DNA from: Massilia yuzhufengensis
GTDB taxonomy: Bacteria > Pseudomonadota > Gammaproteobacteria > Burkholderiales > Burkholderiaceae_D
DNA: 64,000 nucleotides
Assembly: GCF_900112225.1 (NCBI RefSeq)
Contig: NZ_FOLD01000013.1
Span: forward strand, 1 to 64,000
Reading direction: 5' to 3'
Part shown: positions 29,448 to 38,188 of the stretch, piece after piece
Layout: the number at the start of each line of letters is the position of its first letter
How positions within the stretch are numbered: the stretch's first letter is position 1
Notes under the pieces: model-generated
Databases searched by the model: none
Seen by the model: the letters and a program-made list of their open reading frames with translations, nothing else
What the model was told of the DNA's origin: nothing
Position numbers and translations under genes: made by a program

Positions 29448-31703
29448 TTAGAAGCGGAAGTTGGCCGTGAGGCTGGCCGAACGCGGCGCGCCCGGGGTGT
29501 AGCGGTAGCCGCTCTTGTTGATGCTGGCGACATAGTGCTCGTCGGCGATGTTGTAGACGTTCAGGCGCAGGTCGACGTTCGGGCTGATGCGGTACGACGC
29601 CATCGCATCGAACACCCAGTACGATTCGGTGTACTTCGGCGTGCCGATGGCGCCGTCGGTACCGCGCTTGAGCTCGTCGCTGAAGCGGGCCCCGCCGCCA
29701 ATCTTGAAGCTGCTGTTCACGTCATACGCCGTCCACAGCGTGAACGAGGACTTCGGCGTGTAGGTCAGGCTGTTCTCGCCGGAGGCCGTGATCATCCTGC
29801 CTTCGTCGACGCTGGTGTCCATGTACAGGTAGCCCGCGCTCACCAGCCAGTTGCTGGCCAGTGCGCCGGTCACGCCCAGCTCGACGCCCTGCACTTTCTT
29901 GCGGCCGGTCTGGTACCACTGCAGGTCCACCGGATCCTGTTCGACCTCGTTCTTCACTTCGGTACGGAACAAGGCTGCCGACAGCGCCAGCTTCTGGCGC
30001 AGCAAGTCGAGCTTGCCGCCGATCTCGGCGGTCGTCGATTCCTGCGGATCGTAGGACGGGTTCTGGGCGCTGTTGGCGTTGCCCGAGACGGCGAAGCTGG
30101 CGCCCGGCGGCTGCTTCGAGCTGGCCACCATCGCATACACGCTGCTGTCCTTGGTCGGCTTGTACAGGATCGACGCCTTGCCGTTGACCAGGGTCTTGCC
30201 GACATTGAAGCGGGTCGGGACCAGCACGTTATTGGTCAGCGCCACCACGTTGTAGGCGCCGCGGAAGCGGTCCACGCGCACGCCGCCATTGAAGATCCAG
30301 CGCTCGCCGAGCTTGATGGTGTCGAAGGCGTACAGGCTCTGGGTGTCGACCTCGCCCTCGTTGTAGGCGCCGGTGCGGGCCATGGTCTGGCCGGTGACAG
30401 GGTCGGCCGGGTTCGGACGGTACAGGTTGGCCGCCGGCATGGTGCCCAGGCCGGTGCGTCCATAGGTGACCTGGGTCTCGTTGACGAATTCCAGGCCGGT
30501 GACCAGGGTGTGCGACAGCGCACCGGTCTCGAAGTCGGCGGTGAGGGTGGTCTGGTTGGTCAGGATCTTGTTTTCCTGGTCCTTGACGGTACGGGTGCTG
30601 CGCGCCACGGTCCAGGTGGAAGGATCGGCTACCACCGGGGTGCGGAAGTTGGCGGCGCTTGTCAGCCAGGCCGTCAGCAGGTAGTCCTGCTTGGTGCGGC
30701 CATAGCGGCTGATGTTGGACAGGCGCAGGTTTGGGGCGAAGGCATGCTCGATGCGCGCAGTGGCCATGTCGGCCTTGATCTTGTCGTAGTCGCTGTTCGA
30801 ACCGTAGAAATTCTTCGGGTCGACCGCCGCAGCGCCGGCCAGGAACGGACGGGAGGCGTCGGGGCTGGTGTAGCCGGGCAGGCCGATGGTCGGCACGCCG
30901 CCGTCGGGCACGTTGTCCTGGTCCACGTGCAGGTAGTCGACGTGCACGCGGGTCGGGCCGTTCAGGCCGAAGCCCAGGCTTGGCGCCACCGCCCAGCGCT
31001 GGTGATTCACCACGTCGCGGCCCGGGTTGCCGGCATCCTGCGCCATCACGTTCAGGCGCAGCGCGATGCCGCGCTCGGCGTTCAGTACCGTGTTCAGGTC
31101 GCCAGTGACGCGTTTTTGCGAGGCGCTGCCGCCGGTAAGCGCGGCCGATGCCGCCTGGCCCATGTGCGCTGTCTTGCTCACCAGGTTGACCGAGCCGGTC
31201 GGCGAACCGCGGCCGTTGTCGGTGCCCGCCGGGCCTTTCACGACATCGATTTGTTCGAGATTGAAAACGTCGCGCGAGATCGAGCCGACGTCGCGGGCGC
31301 CGTCCACGAAGATGCTGCCCGAGGTGTCGAAGCCGCGCATGAAGATCGCGTCGCCGGTATTGGTGTTGCCGTTCTCGCCCAGGAAGAAGGCGCCGACACC
31401 CGGGGTGTTGCGCAAGGCTTCGGTCAGGGTCAGGGCGCCCTGCTGCTCGAACAATTCCTTCTTGATGACCTGCACGGTCTGCGCGGTATCGACCAGCTTC
31501 TCGGTGTACTTCGGCGACGAGGCATGCTCGGCCTTGAATGCGTTTTCCGCCTTGCCGACAATCTCGACCTTCGACGCGGGAGGCGCGTCCCCTGCCGCGT
31601 TGTCCACCTCGTTCGCATGCGCTGCGAAGGGCAGCAGGACGGTGGCCAAGGCGGCGCCCATCAGTTGCGATTGCGTGTGTTTACGGCTTGTTATTGTTTT
31701 CAT
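29448..31703 (-). CDS. TonB-dependent siderophore receptor (second Fiu-like)
   Basis: The product is 751 residues from ATG 31703; an upstream ATG at 31748 would add 15 residues before a normal signal peptide (SQLMGAALATVLLPFAAHANE). The plug contains VDTAQTVQVIKKELFEQQGALTLTEALRNTPGV, IFMRGFDTSGSIFVDGARDVG and DVVKGPAGTDNGRGSPTGSVNLVSKTA. The barrel ends SASLTANFRF with the terminal Phe. It resembles Fiu/CirA-type catecholate receptors and is a divergent paralogue of the receptor at 25510-27852. A Fur-type palindrome lies about 85 bases upstream. No periplasmic binding protein or ABC transporter is nearby. Confidence 0.92.
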   Translation of the reverse strand: MKTITSRKHTQSQLMGAALATVLLPFAAHANEVDNAAGDAPPASKVEIVGKAENAFKAEHASSPKYTEKLVDTAQTVQVIKKELFEQQGALTLTEALRNTPGVGAFFLGENGNTNTGDAIFMRGFDTSGSIFVDGARDVGSISRDVFNLEQIDVVKGPAGTDNGRGSPTGSVNLVSKTAHMGQAASAALTGGSASQKRVTGDLNTVLNAERGIALRLNVMAQDAGNPGRDVVNHQRWAVAPSLGFGLNGPTRVHVDYLHVDQDNVPDGGVPTIGLPGYTSPDASRPFLAGAAAVDPKNFYGSNSDYDKIKADMATARIEHAFAPNLRLSNISRYGRTKQDYLLTAWLTSAANFRTPVVADPSTWTVARSTRTVKDQENKILTNQTTLTADFETGALSHTLVTGLEFVNETQVTYGRTGLGTMPAANLYRPNPADPVTGQTMARTGAYNEGEVDTQSLYAFDTIKLGERWIFNGGVRVDRFRGAYNVVALTNNVLVPTRFNVGKTLVNGKASILYKPTKDSSVYAMVASSKQPPGASFAVSGNANSAQNPSYDPQESTTAEIGGKLDLLRQKLALSAALFRTEVKNEVEQDPVDLQWYQTGRKKVQGVELGVTGALASNWLVSAGYLYMDTSVDEGRMITASGENSLTYTPKSSFTLWTAYDVNSSFKIGGGARFSDELKRGTDGAIGTPKYTESYWVFDAMASYRISPNVDLRLNVYNIADEHYVASINKSGYRYTPGAPRSASLTANFRF

Positions 31704-31786
31704 ACGAAGCTGGTCCTTGATAGTCAGAAAGTTGGGGCAGGTCCTCAATGAAAATTATTGTAAAGAAAACCTTCAGACATGTAAAC

Positions 31787-31799
31787 AAGAATCATTCTT
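31787..31799 (-). promoter_or_regulatory. Fur box before the second TonB receptor
   Basis: AAGAAT-C-ATTCTT is a perfect palindrome set in AT-rich flanks (CGAATAAGAATGATTCTTG on the minus strand). This fits a Fur site near the promoter of the receptor starting at 31703. Confidence 0.75.
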
Positions 31800-31964
31800 A
31801 TTCGCGTTAACATTCGCATTGACAATGCGGCCTGCTCACGCAGGGCGCGACGCGGCAGCCGGTAGCGGCAAGCCCGGCGTGGGAGGGGTTTTGAGGAGAT
31901 GAAATGCGCGCGGCAACCGATGCTGCCGCCGCGCCGACGGCCTGCGAGCGCAGGCCGGATTGCC

Positions 31965-33110
31965 TTAGCGGCGGATGCTGGCGATAACTTTGGTGGCGAA
32001 CTCGGCAGCGTTGCCGGCATGCCAGCGCCACACGATGACCAGGTCGTGATCGGGCGAAACGACGATGGTATTGTTGCCGGCGCCCAGGGCCGCATAGGCA
32101 TTGCTTGGGAGCCCAGGCAAATTCTTGCCCTTGGTATTGAGCCACCACAGGTAACCGTAGTCCGGCCCGTTGGCGCTCGGGCTCAAGGCGGCCTTGACGT
32201 AGGACGGCGGCAGCAGCTGCTTGCCGTTCCACGCCCCGCCCTGCAGCCACAGGTAGCCGAAGCGCGCCATGTCCCAGGAGTTGATCCACATACCGCCGCC
32301 CCAGCGCGTGCCGCCGCTGACCGACGGCAGCTGCTTGCCGTTCAGTTCCACGTAACTGTTATGGTAGGGCACCCACTTCCAGCTGTTCGAAGCGCCGATC
32401 GGGTTCATCACCTGTTGCTGGAACACCTCCGGCACCGACTGGCCGAACACGTGGGTGAGCGACAGCGCGAAGCGGTTGATGCGCACGTCGTTGTATTCGT
32501 AGAAGCTGCCCGGTTTCTGCAGCGCGCGCGGCTTGCGCTGGCCCGCGCCGAAGGCCGCCTTGCCGATGAAGTCGGCGTTCTTGCCCCACATGCTGCCTTC
32601 CCACTCCGACTCCTGCTGCAGGTGCTGCTGCCAGGTGATGGCGGCATTCTGGGGCGAGGCGTAGCCGCCGTCGGTGACGCGCCTGCCAACCGGCTCGTCG
32701 ACCGCGAAGCGGCCATCGCGCACGGCCACGCCGGCCACCGTGGCCAGGATGCTCTTGGCCACCGAATAGGTCGGGTCGACAAAGGCGGTATCGCCGAATT
32801 CAGCCACCACGTAACCCTTGTAGATCACCAGCCCGTTGGTGCGCGCGCGCTGGGTCGGCATCGAGCCCAGGCGGCTGCCGAAGGTGGCTTCCTGGTCCGA
32901 GAAATCGACCGCGCGGGTGGTTTCGCGCGACTGGGCGAACTGCACGGCGGCGCTCAGGGCCGCAGGGTCGAGGCCAAGTTCGGCGGGCGACTTGCGGGCC
33001 CAGTCGCCTTGCGGCGGGAAGTAGGTGGCAGGCTGGGCGGCGATGGCGGCCGCCGGCGCCAGGATGGACAGGCACAGGGCCAGCACGCTGCGGCGCGAAA
33101 CAAGGGTCAT
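31965..33110 (-). CDS. Beta-lactamase-like serine hydrolase (class C fold)
   Basis: The product is 381 residues from ATG 33110, which overlaps the CYTH gene stop (ATGA). The N-terminus SRRSVLALCLSILAPAAAIAAQ looks like a signal peptide with a twin-Arg flavour. The active site is visible: Y-SVAKS supplies S-x-x-K, and YEYNDVRIN supplies the Tyr-x-Asn-like motif. GYLWWLNTKGKNLPG lies where the third motif should be. Such proteins are usually esterases, peptidases or amidases rather than antibiotic-resistance enzymes. It is the last gene of the run 35191-31965. Confidence 0.85.
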   Translation of the reverse strand: MTLVSRRSVLALCLSILAPAAAIAAQPATYFPPQGDWARKSPAELGLDPAALSAAVQFAQSRETTRAVDFSDQEATFGSRLGSMPTQRARTNGLVIYKGYVVAEFGDTAFVDPTYSVAKSILATVAGVAVRDGRFAVDEPVGRRVTDGGYASPQNAAITWQQHLQQESEWEGSMWGKNADFIGKAAFGAGQRKPRALQKPGSFYEYNDVRINRFALSLTHVFGQSVPEVFQQQVMNPIGASNSWKWVPYHNSYVELNGKQLPSVSGGTRWGGGMWINSWDMARFGYLWLQGGAWNGKQLLPPSYVKAALSPSANGPDYGYLWWLNTKGKNLPGLPSNAYAALGAGNNTIVVSPDHDLVIVWRWHAGNAAEFATKVIASIRR

Positions 33111-33580
33111 GGAGTGGTCCACTGTGAATACGGCAAACGGATCAGGCTGGAGTTGTAGTAGCGCTTCTCGCCGGTGACTTCCTGGCCGATCCAGTCGGGC
33201 TTCTGGAAGGCGGCATCTTCGGACGGCAGCTCGATCTCGGCCACCACCAGGCCCGCGTTCTCGCCCAGGAATTCATCGACTTCCCAAATAAAGCCGGCGT
33301 GCTCGATGCGGCGGCGGTATTTCTCGACCAGCGGACGCTCGCACAGGCCGTCCAGCAGTTCCTCGGCCTCCTGCAGCGGGATCGGGTATTCCCATTCGCC
33401 GCGGGTGGCCCCGGTGTTCTTGCCCTTGATGGTGAGCACGCCGGCGCCGCCCTCGATGCGCACGCGCACCGTGCGCGCCGGGTCGGCGTTCAGGTAGCCC
33501 TGGCGCAGCAGGACCGGCGCGCCGAGCGCGCGCCAGCCCTCGCCTGCCAGCAGGAATTTACGCTCGATCTCGACGCCCAC
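33107..33580 (-). CDS. CYTH-domain protein (triphosphate tunnel enzyme-like)
   Basis: The product is 157 residues. It begins MGVEIERKFLL, carrying the ExExK signature of CYTH proteins, and continues with RVRIEGGAGVLTIKGK, EWEYPIP, EKYRRRIEHAGFIWEVDEF and GLVVAEIELPSE, the alternating charged strands that line the tunnel. Members hydrolyse inorganic triphosphate or make cAMP. The short single-domain form is most often a tripolyphosphatase. It starts nine bases after the M14 peptidase stop and overlaps the serine hydrolase start. Confidence 0.92.
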   Translation of the reverse strand: MGVEIERKFLLAGEGWRALGAPVLLRQGYLNADPARTVRVRIEGGAGVLTIKGKNTGATRGEWEYPIPLQEAEELLDGLCERPLVEKYRRRIEHAGFIWEVDEFLGENAGLVVAEIELPSEDAAFQKPDWIGQEVTGEKRYYNSSLIRLPYSQWTTP

Positions 33581-33589
33581 CTGCGCGCC

Positions 33590-34711
33590 TCAATCGAGCG
33601 ACTGCAGGATCGGCTGCAGGATCGCCGCGCCCAGCGCCGCGCTCCTCGCACCATTCCAGCCGGCGTGCGGGTCGGGCAGGTTGGCGTTGTCCTTGAACGG
33701 CATTTCCAGGGTCAGCGCCAGGCACTTGAAGGTGTGCCCGATGTACTTCGAGGCCAGGGTCAGCAGTTCTTCGTTGTACTTGCTGGCCGCGTAGCCGTAG
33801 ACGTTCTGGAAGTCCGGGCTGGCCGCCATGTACTGCGCAATGAAGGCGCCCTGGCGGGCCTGGCGCTGCGGCGTGAAGTCGGCCAGCATCTCGTTGCCGG
33901 CCACGAAGTTGTAGGGCAGCGCTTCATCGCCGTGGATGTCGAAGAACATGTCGACGCCGGTCTCGTGGATCTTTTCCTTCACGCACAGCACTTCCGGGCT
34001 GCGCTCGGGCGACGGCGTCATCCACTCGCGGTTCAGGTTGGCGCCGGCCGCGTTGGTGCGCAGGTTGCCGCGCACCGAGCCGTCCGGATTCATGTTCGGC
34101 ACGATGTAGAACACCGCGCGGTTCAAGAGCTTGCGCGCGACCGGGTTGGCGCTGTCGAGCAGCGCATCCATCATGCCCTCGACGAACCACTCAGCCATGG
34201 TCTCGCCCGGGTGCTGGCGGGCGATCACCCAGATTTTCTTTTCCGCCTGCGGGTTGCCAATCACGACCAGGTTCATGTCGCGGCCGTCGACCGTGCTGCC
34301 GATGTCGTGCACGCGCGCGATCGGGTTCTCGGCCACTTCGCCCAGCAGGCGCAGGTGGCGCTCCCAGGTGTAGGGCTCGAAGTAGGCGTAGTAGATGCTG
34401 TCGAGTTCAGGCGTGTGGGTCACCGTCATGACCTGGCCATCGAAGCTGGTCGGCACGCGGAACCAGTTCTCGGTATCGTAGCTGGCGGCGACCTGGTAGT
34501 CCTCGAAGCCCTTCGGGTAGGTGGCCTGCCCGGCGTTGAGGAAGCGGATGGTGCAGGCTCGGCCGCGCGCGCCCTGCAGGCGGAAATGGAACCATTGGTG
34601 GATGTCGGCGTGCGAATCCTTGCGCAGGTTCAGGTCGATCTGCTTGGGGCTGCTCGCGGCGACCACGTCGATGGCGCCGGAATCGAAGCACTGGCTGATT
34701 TTGATGGGCAT
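33590..34711 (-). CDS. M14-type cytosolic carboxypeptidase
   Basis: The product is 373 residues. An N-terminal beta domain (residues 1-115) precedes the zinc carboxypeptidase domain. HPGE supplies His and Glu for zinc, NPDGSVRGNLRTNAAGANLNREW the substrate-binding Asn-Arg pair, and FFDIHGDEALPYNF the third zinc ligand. TLEMPF holds the catalytic Glu region. This arrangement is typical of the cytosolic-carboxypeptidase (M14_6-like) group, related to enzymes that trim C-terminal residues from proteins. No signal peptide is present. It is co-directional and close-packed with the CYTH and serine hydrolase genes. Confidence 0.92.
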   Translation of the reverse strand: MPIKISQCFDSGAIDVVAASSPKQIDLNLRKDSHADIHQWFHFRLQGARGRACTIRFLNAGQATYPKGFEDYQVAASYDTENWFRVPTSFDGQVMTVTHTPELDSIYYAYFEPYTWERHLRLLGEVAENPIARVHDIGSTVDGRDMNLVVIGNPQAEKKIWVIARQHPGETMAEWFVEGMMDALLDSANPVARKLLNRAVFYIVPNMNPDGSVRGNLRTNAAGANLNREWMTPSPERSPEVLCVKEKIHETGVDMFFDIHGDEALPYNFVAGNEMLADFTPQRQARQGAFIAQYMAASPDFQNVYGYAASKYNEELLTLASKYIGHTFKCLALTLEMPFKDNANLPDPHAGWNGARSAALGAAILQPILQSLD

Positions 34712-34786
34712 GGCGGATCCTTGTTGGCCGGTCAGGAAAAAAATGGTCCGGACCAGGCCCTGCCCGCCCCGGCATTGCGCGCTTGC

Positions 34787-35191
34787 TTATTCTGCGTCGA
34801 GGTCGATCAGGTCCTTGGCGTACATGGCCATGACCTGGCGCATCAGCTCCACATTGCTGCGGTCGAGGACGACGGTCAGGTCCTCTTTGCTGTCGAGGGC
34901 AAAGCTCATGCGGATCGCGCCCTTGAGTTCCTTGCACTTCACGTATTCGGCGCGCGGGGTGTAGGGATTGTCCCAATCCTGCTGGGTGATCTCCGGTGGG
35001 GCCGGCGGGGCCTGCAGCTGCGGATCGCGGTTGACCGGCAGGTGGCGCAGCAGCCAGAACACGATGAAGGCCGGGACGTAGATGCACAGGTCGCTGGCGC
35101 CCTGGTTGGAAAACTTGACCAGCAACAGGTTACCGACCCGGTCGCACGACATGGACAAGCTCTTGACTTGACGAATTACCGCTGGTTTCAC
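34787..35191 (-). CDS. Hypothetical protein with one membrane-like segment
   Basis: The product is 134 residues from GTG 35191, with a weak GGAT upstream. A hydrophobic stretch YVPAFIVFWLLRHL (about residues 38-51) may be a membrane or buried helix. The rest is soluble, with a Pro-rich linker and an acidic end (MYAKDLIDLDAE). The family is not recognised. It lies 75 bases before the M14 gene on the same strand and may head that operon. Confidence 0.6.
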   Translation of the reverse strand: MKPAVIRQVKSLSMSCDRVGNLLLVKFSNQGASDLCIYVPAFIVFWLLRHLPVNRDPQLQAPPAPPEITQQDWDNPYTPRAEYVKCKELKGAIRMSFALDSKEDLTVVLDRSNVELMRQVMAMYAKDLIDLDAE

Positions 35192-35267
35192 GACGATGAT
35201 CCTAGGGAAAAAAGGTTGAAAAAGGCGCAGCGATTCTACCGCATCCCACCGCCCAGTTGTACGGTAT

Positions 35268-35300
35268 CAAAAACAAAACGGGAAGCCCAAGGCTTCCCGT
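35268..35300 (-). terminator. Intrinsic terminator after the KGG-protein gene
   Basis: On the minus strand ACGGGAAGCC-TTG-GGCTTCCCGT is followed by TTTTGTTTTT. It lies 86 bases after the KGG gene stop and before the hypothetical gene at 35191. Confidence 0.9.
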
Positions 35301-35385
35301 GCATACACGCAACGGCGCCTCCCGGCCTGCAGGAGGCGCTATTCGACGATGCCAGTGGCTTGCCGTGGCGGCCCGCCCTGGCGGA

Positions 35386-35679
35386 TTACTCCTTGGCGCC
35401 GCGCTCGGTCTTGCTCGATGCGCGCGATGGGCCGCCCGACCCTGCGCTGGCGGACTGGCGGTTACCGTGGCTCATGCTGCCGGCCCGGCGGGCTTCTTCC
35501 GACGTGAATTCGTGGGCGGTACCCTTGGCGTGGGCGGCCTTGCCGCCCTGGCTGGCGATTTCACGCTGGCGTGCAGGATCCATCGAGGCAAAGCCCCGGT
35601 TGCGGGTGCCGCTGCTCTGGCTGTTTCCGCCCTGGGCGTTGCTTTGTTTATTCCCTTGATTGCTTGAGGCCATGATCAT
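35386..35679 (-). CDS. KGG-domain stress-induced protein
   Basis: The product is 97 residues from ATG 35679 with GGGAG just upstream; ATG 35673 is the alternative. The middle motif FASMDPARQREIASQGGKAAHAKGTAHEFTSEEARRAG contains the KGG/GG-K repeat of YciG/GsiB-type hydrophilic stress proteins. The rest is Ser/Gly/Asn-rich and disordered. These proteins accumulate in stationary phase or under desiccation. A CCTATACC element lies about 115 bases upstream (35800-35793, minus strand), close to an RpoS-type -10, and it ends in its own terminator. Confidence 0.9.
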   Translation of the reverse strand: MIMASSNQGNKQSNAQGGNSQSSGTRNRGFASMDPARQREIASQGGKAAHAKGTAHEFTSEEARRAGSMSHGNRQSASAGSGGPSRASSKTERGAKE

Positions 35680-36008
35680 CTTCTCCCTTGTACCCTTGTG
35701 AACCACCGCGTCCTGCGGCAGGCTGCTACCAATCACCCTCGATGCCCGATGAGTGACCTGCAAAGGCATAGTAGGTAGCGCTGTTGAATGCCGGTATAGG
35801 ACGCTATCAGATGACTTTGTAGGACTTCACGCGACAGAAAATGCACTTACGAAATTTTACTTCCGGTAGTCAATAAAACTTGCTGGAACCCGTCCTACAC
35901 GCGCTCCCTACGTCTTCCTATACTGGGTACTGCAGGGCGCACGCATCATGGCAATATCAGGCGGTGCTTGCGCCGCTGTCCCGTACCAGCATGTGAGAGG
36001 AGTCGATC
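35680..36008. promoter_or_regulatory. Divergent promoter region of the stress genes
   Basis: These 329 bases hold no gene. CTATACT at 35918-35924 (plus) matches the RpoS -10 form about 85 bases before the gene at 36009. CTATACC on the minus strand at 35799-35793 could serve the KGG gene. No good -35 hexamers are seen, which is usual for RpoS promoters. Assignment to RpoS is an inference. Confidence 0.4.
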
Positions 36009-36608
36009 ATGGATGCGAACCAACGCAGCGAAGTCAACAACCAGAACAATAACGGCGCGAACGAAAAAGGCAGGCCCGGCGCGCAGGGCATCACCGGCAG
36101 CGGCCCGCTGGACCATACCTATCCGAAAGGGGCCGGCTCGCAGCAGGCCGGCCGTGGCGAGGATGGCCTGCAGGGGGCGCAGGATCCGTCGCGCATGGGC
36201 CGGCAGCAGGTGGCGGCGGAAGACGGCGGCCAGGCCGGGATGGAAGCGGGCCTGGCGCATCCGGTCGGGTCCGACCTGCCGGGTGGCTCGATGCAGAGCC
36301 AGCAGACCGGCGGTTCCGGGCCGCAGCAGGGCATCACCGACAGCCACCAGCGCCAGATGGAACAGCATTCCGGCGCCTGGGGCCTGCTGGAGCAGCCGGT
36401 CGGCCGCCGCGACCGCCACTCCGGCACCGACGTCCATACGCTCCCGCCCAGCCAGCAGGGTAATAGCCAGGCTGCAAGGACGCTGAACCCGCAGGATCCG
36501 CGCCACCCTGAACTGCAAGCCGCCGAGGGCAACCGGCAACGCCTTGCGCCCGACGGCCAGGGTACCGGCATGGCCATCGGCCCCACCAGCAAACAGGAGA
36601 AACCATGA
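36009..36608 (+). CDS. Hydrophilic disordered protein, putative stress protein
   Basis: The product is 199 residues. GAGAGGAG lies upstream of the start. It is very rich in Gly, Gln, Asn, Pro and Ser, with almost no hydrophobic residues, no Cys and no signal peptide. Recurrent short elements such as GSGP and DPSR/DPRHPE occur, but no recognised domain. Composition like this is typical of hydrophilins that protect against drying or osmotic stress. Its stop overlaps the next start (ATGA), so the two are made together. It lies divergent to the KGG stress gene. Function is inferred from composition only. Confidence 0.65.
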   Translation: MDANQRSEVNNQNNNGANEKGRPGAQGITGSGPLDHTYPKGAGSQQAGRGEDGLQGAQDPSRMGRQQVAAEDGGQAGMEAGLAHPVGSDLPGGSMQSQQTGGSGPQQGITDSHQRQMEQHSGAWGLLEQPVGRRDRHSGTDVHTLPPSQQGNSQAARTLNPQDPRHPELQAAEGNRQRLAPDGQGTGMAIGPTSKQEKP

Positions 36609-36907
36609 ACGAACAGAAAAGTACCGACCGCAGCGGCTCGCAGACCGACCCGGCCGCGCGCGACACCGGCAGCCAGGACATCCACCAGTCGAACGACGTG
36701 GCCGGCGGCCTGCCGCGCAGCCCGGGCGGCAGCGGCCCGCGCTCCGAAGGCCAGGAGTGGACGCCGGGTCAAAGCGTGAAGGACGACAAGAACCCGGTGC
36801 ACGAATCGAATGACGTGGCGGGTGGATTGCCGAAGAGCCCGGCCGGCGCGAACAAGCTGGCGGGGGACCGCAAGATGGATGACGATACCGGCTTCTCGCG
36901 CGGGTAG
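36605..36907 (+). CDS. Hydrophilic protein with two SNDVAGGLP repeats
   Basis: The product is 100 residues. The ATG overlaps the preceding stop. The protein is Gly/Asp/Ser-rich and disordered, but contains a duplicated segment: residues 27-42 HQSNDVAGGLPRSPGG and 66-81 HESNDVAGGLPKSPAG. Repetition of such an exact motif suggests a binding or phase-separating element. The family is not recognised. A role in the same stress response as the upstream gene and the divergent KGG gene is inferred. Confidence 0.65.
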   Translation: MNEQKSTDRSGSQTDPAARDTGSQDIHQSNDVAGGLPRSPGGSGPRSEGQEWTPGQSVKDDKNPVHESNDVAGGLPKSPAGANKLAGDRKMDDDTGFSRG

Positions 36908-37156
36908 CTGCAATGAATGACACCTAGGGCGGGCGGGTCTTCCCGCCCGCGCGTTCACATCCCGTATGAATTGACGCGCCGCGATCGTGCCGATGTTGCT
37001 TGAACGCGCGGCCGGCAAAGCCGGCCAACCTACTTGATCCATCTCCAAGCCGCAGCACCTCAACGGAACCCATCCGTTCCCGCCCTACTCCAACCGCACT
37101 GAACACGGCCGTTTTCCGCACTTCGCGGAGACGCCGTTGCAGAAGCGGAGGCGGGT

Positions 37157-38155
37157 ATGCCAGCAACTACGGATGAGGCAAAGCTCTTGGTATCGGTGGT
37201 GGTGCCGGCCTGTGGCCGCATGGATCTGCTCGACCGCAGCCTGGACGCGCTGGTGCGCCAGCATCTGGAACCGCAGCAGTTCGAGATCATCGTCGTCGAC
37301 GACGAGCCCAACCACAATACCCTGCACCTGGTGGCCGGCTGGCGCACCCGCACACTGGAACGCGGGCCGCGCCTGTCCTACGTCGCCAACCCGGGGCCGA
37401 GCGGCCCGGCCTCGGCCCGCAACCGCGGCTGGCGCGCGGCGCGCGCTCCCATCGTCGCCTTCACCAGCGACGACGCCGTGCCCGAACCAGGCTGGCTGGC
37501 GGCCGGCCTGGCGGCCTTCCGCGACGATACCGACGTGGTGTGCGGCCCCATCCTCACGCCGGTCCCGGCCCGCCCTACCGAGCACCAGCGCAGCGCGCGC
37601 GGGCACGAGGCGGCCGACTTCACCAGCGCCAACTGTTTCTTCCGCAAGCCGGTGCTGGAGCGGCTCGACGGCTTCGACGAGCGCTTCAGCGTGCCGCGCG
37701 GCACCGACGCCGACATGCACTTCCGGCTGCTCGAACACGGCGTGCCCATCGCCAGGGCGCCGCAGGCGCTGGTGGTGCACCCGGTGCGGCCGGCGCCCTG
37801 GGGCGCCAGCCTGCTGCAGATCCGCCACGCCGTGTTCGACGCGCTCCTGTACAAGAAGCATCCGGCCCTGTACCGGCAAAAGGTCGAGCCCCATCCGCGC
37901 CGCGACCACTACCTGATCGTCGGCGTGCTGCTGCTCACGCTGGCGGCGCTGCTCGCTGGCCAGCCCATCGTGGCCGGCCTGGGATGCGCCGCCTGGCTGC
38001 TGCTCACGGCGCGCCTGTGCGCGCACCGGCTGCGCGGCGCCGCCCACACCCCCGCGCACGTGGCCGACATGGTCGTCACCTCGGCCCTGCTGCCGCCGCT
38101 CACCGTGTTCTGGCGCCTGGCCGGGGCGGTGCGCTACCGCGTCCGCTTCGCGTAA
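37157..38155 (+). CDS. Family 2 glycosyltransferase with C-terminal membrane segment
   Basis: The product is 332 residues. The N-terminal GT-A domain has VSVVVPACGRMDLLDRSLDAL, EIIVVDDEPNHNT (nucleotide-binding acidic pair), GPASARNRGWRAARAPIVAFTSDDAVPEPGW (the DxD region) and ANCFFRKPVLERLDGFDERF. Residues about 250-320 hold two hydrophobic stretches that would tether it to the membrane. It heads the run GT2-GT4-HAD. The sugar and acceptor are unknown; a cell-envelope or exopolysaccharide glycan is likely. Confidence 0.9.
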   Translation: MPATTDEAKLLVSVVVPACGRMDLLDRSLDALVRQHLEPQQFEIIVVDDEPNHNTLHLVAGWRTRTLERGPRLSYVANPGPSGPASARNRGWRAARAPIVAFTSDDAVPEPGWLAAGLAAFRDDTDVVCGPILTPVPARPTEHQRSARGHEAADFTSANCFFRKPVLERLDGFDERFSVPRGTDADMHFRLLEHGVPIARAPQALVVHPVRPAPWGASLLQIRHAVFDALLYKKHPALYRQKVEPHPRRDHYLIVGVLLLTLAALLAGQPIVAGLGCAAWLLLTARLCAHRLRGAAHTPAHVADMVVTSALLPPLTVFWRLAGAVRYRVRFA

Positions 38156-38188
38156 AACGCCCATGTGCATCGCCACCCAGGAGCGGCC

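Noticed and set aside
31965-33110. Serine hydrolase as an antibiotic-resistance beta-lactamase
   Set aside because: It has the fold motifs, but the sequence and operon context fit the general esterase/peptidase group; nothing indicates drug resistance.
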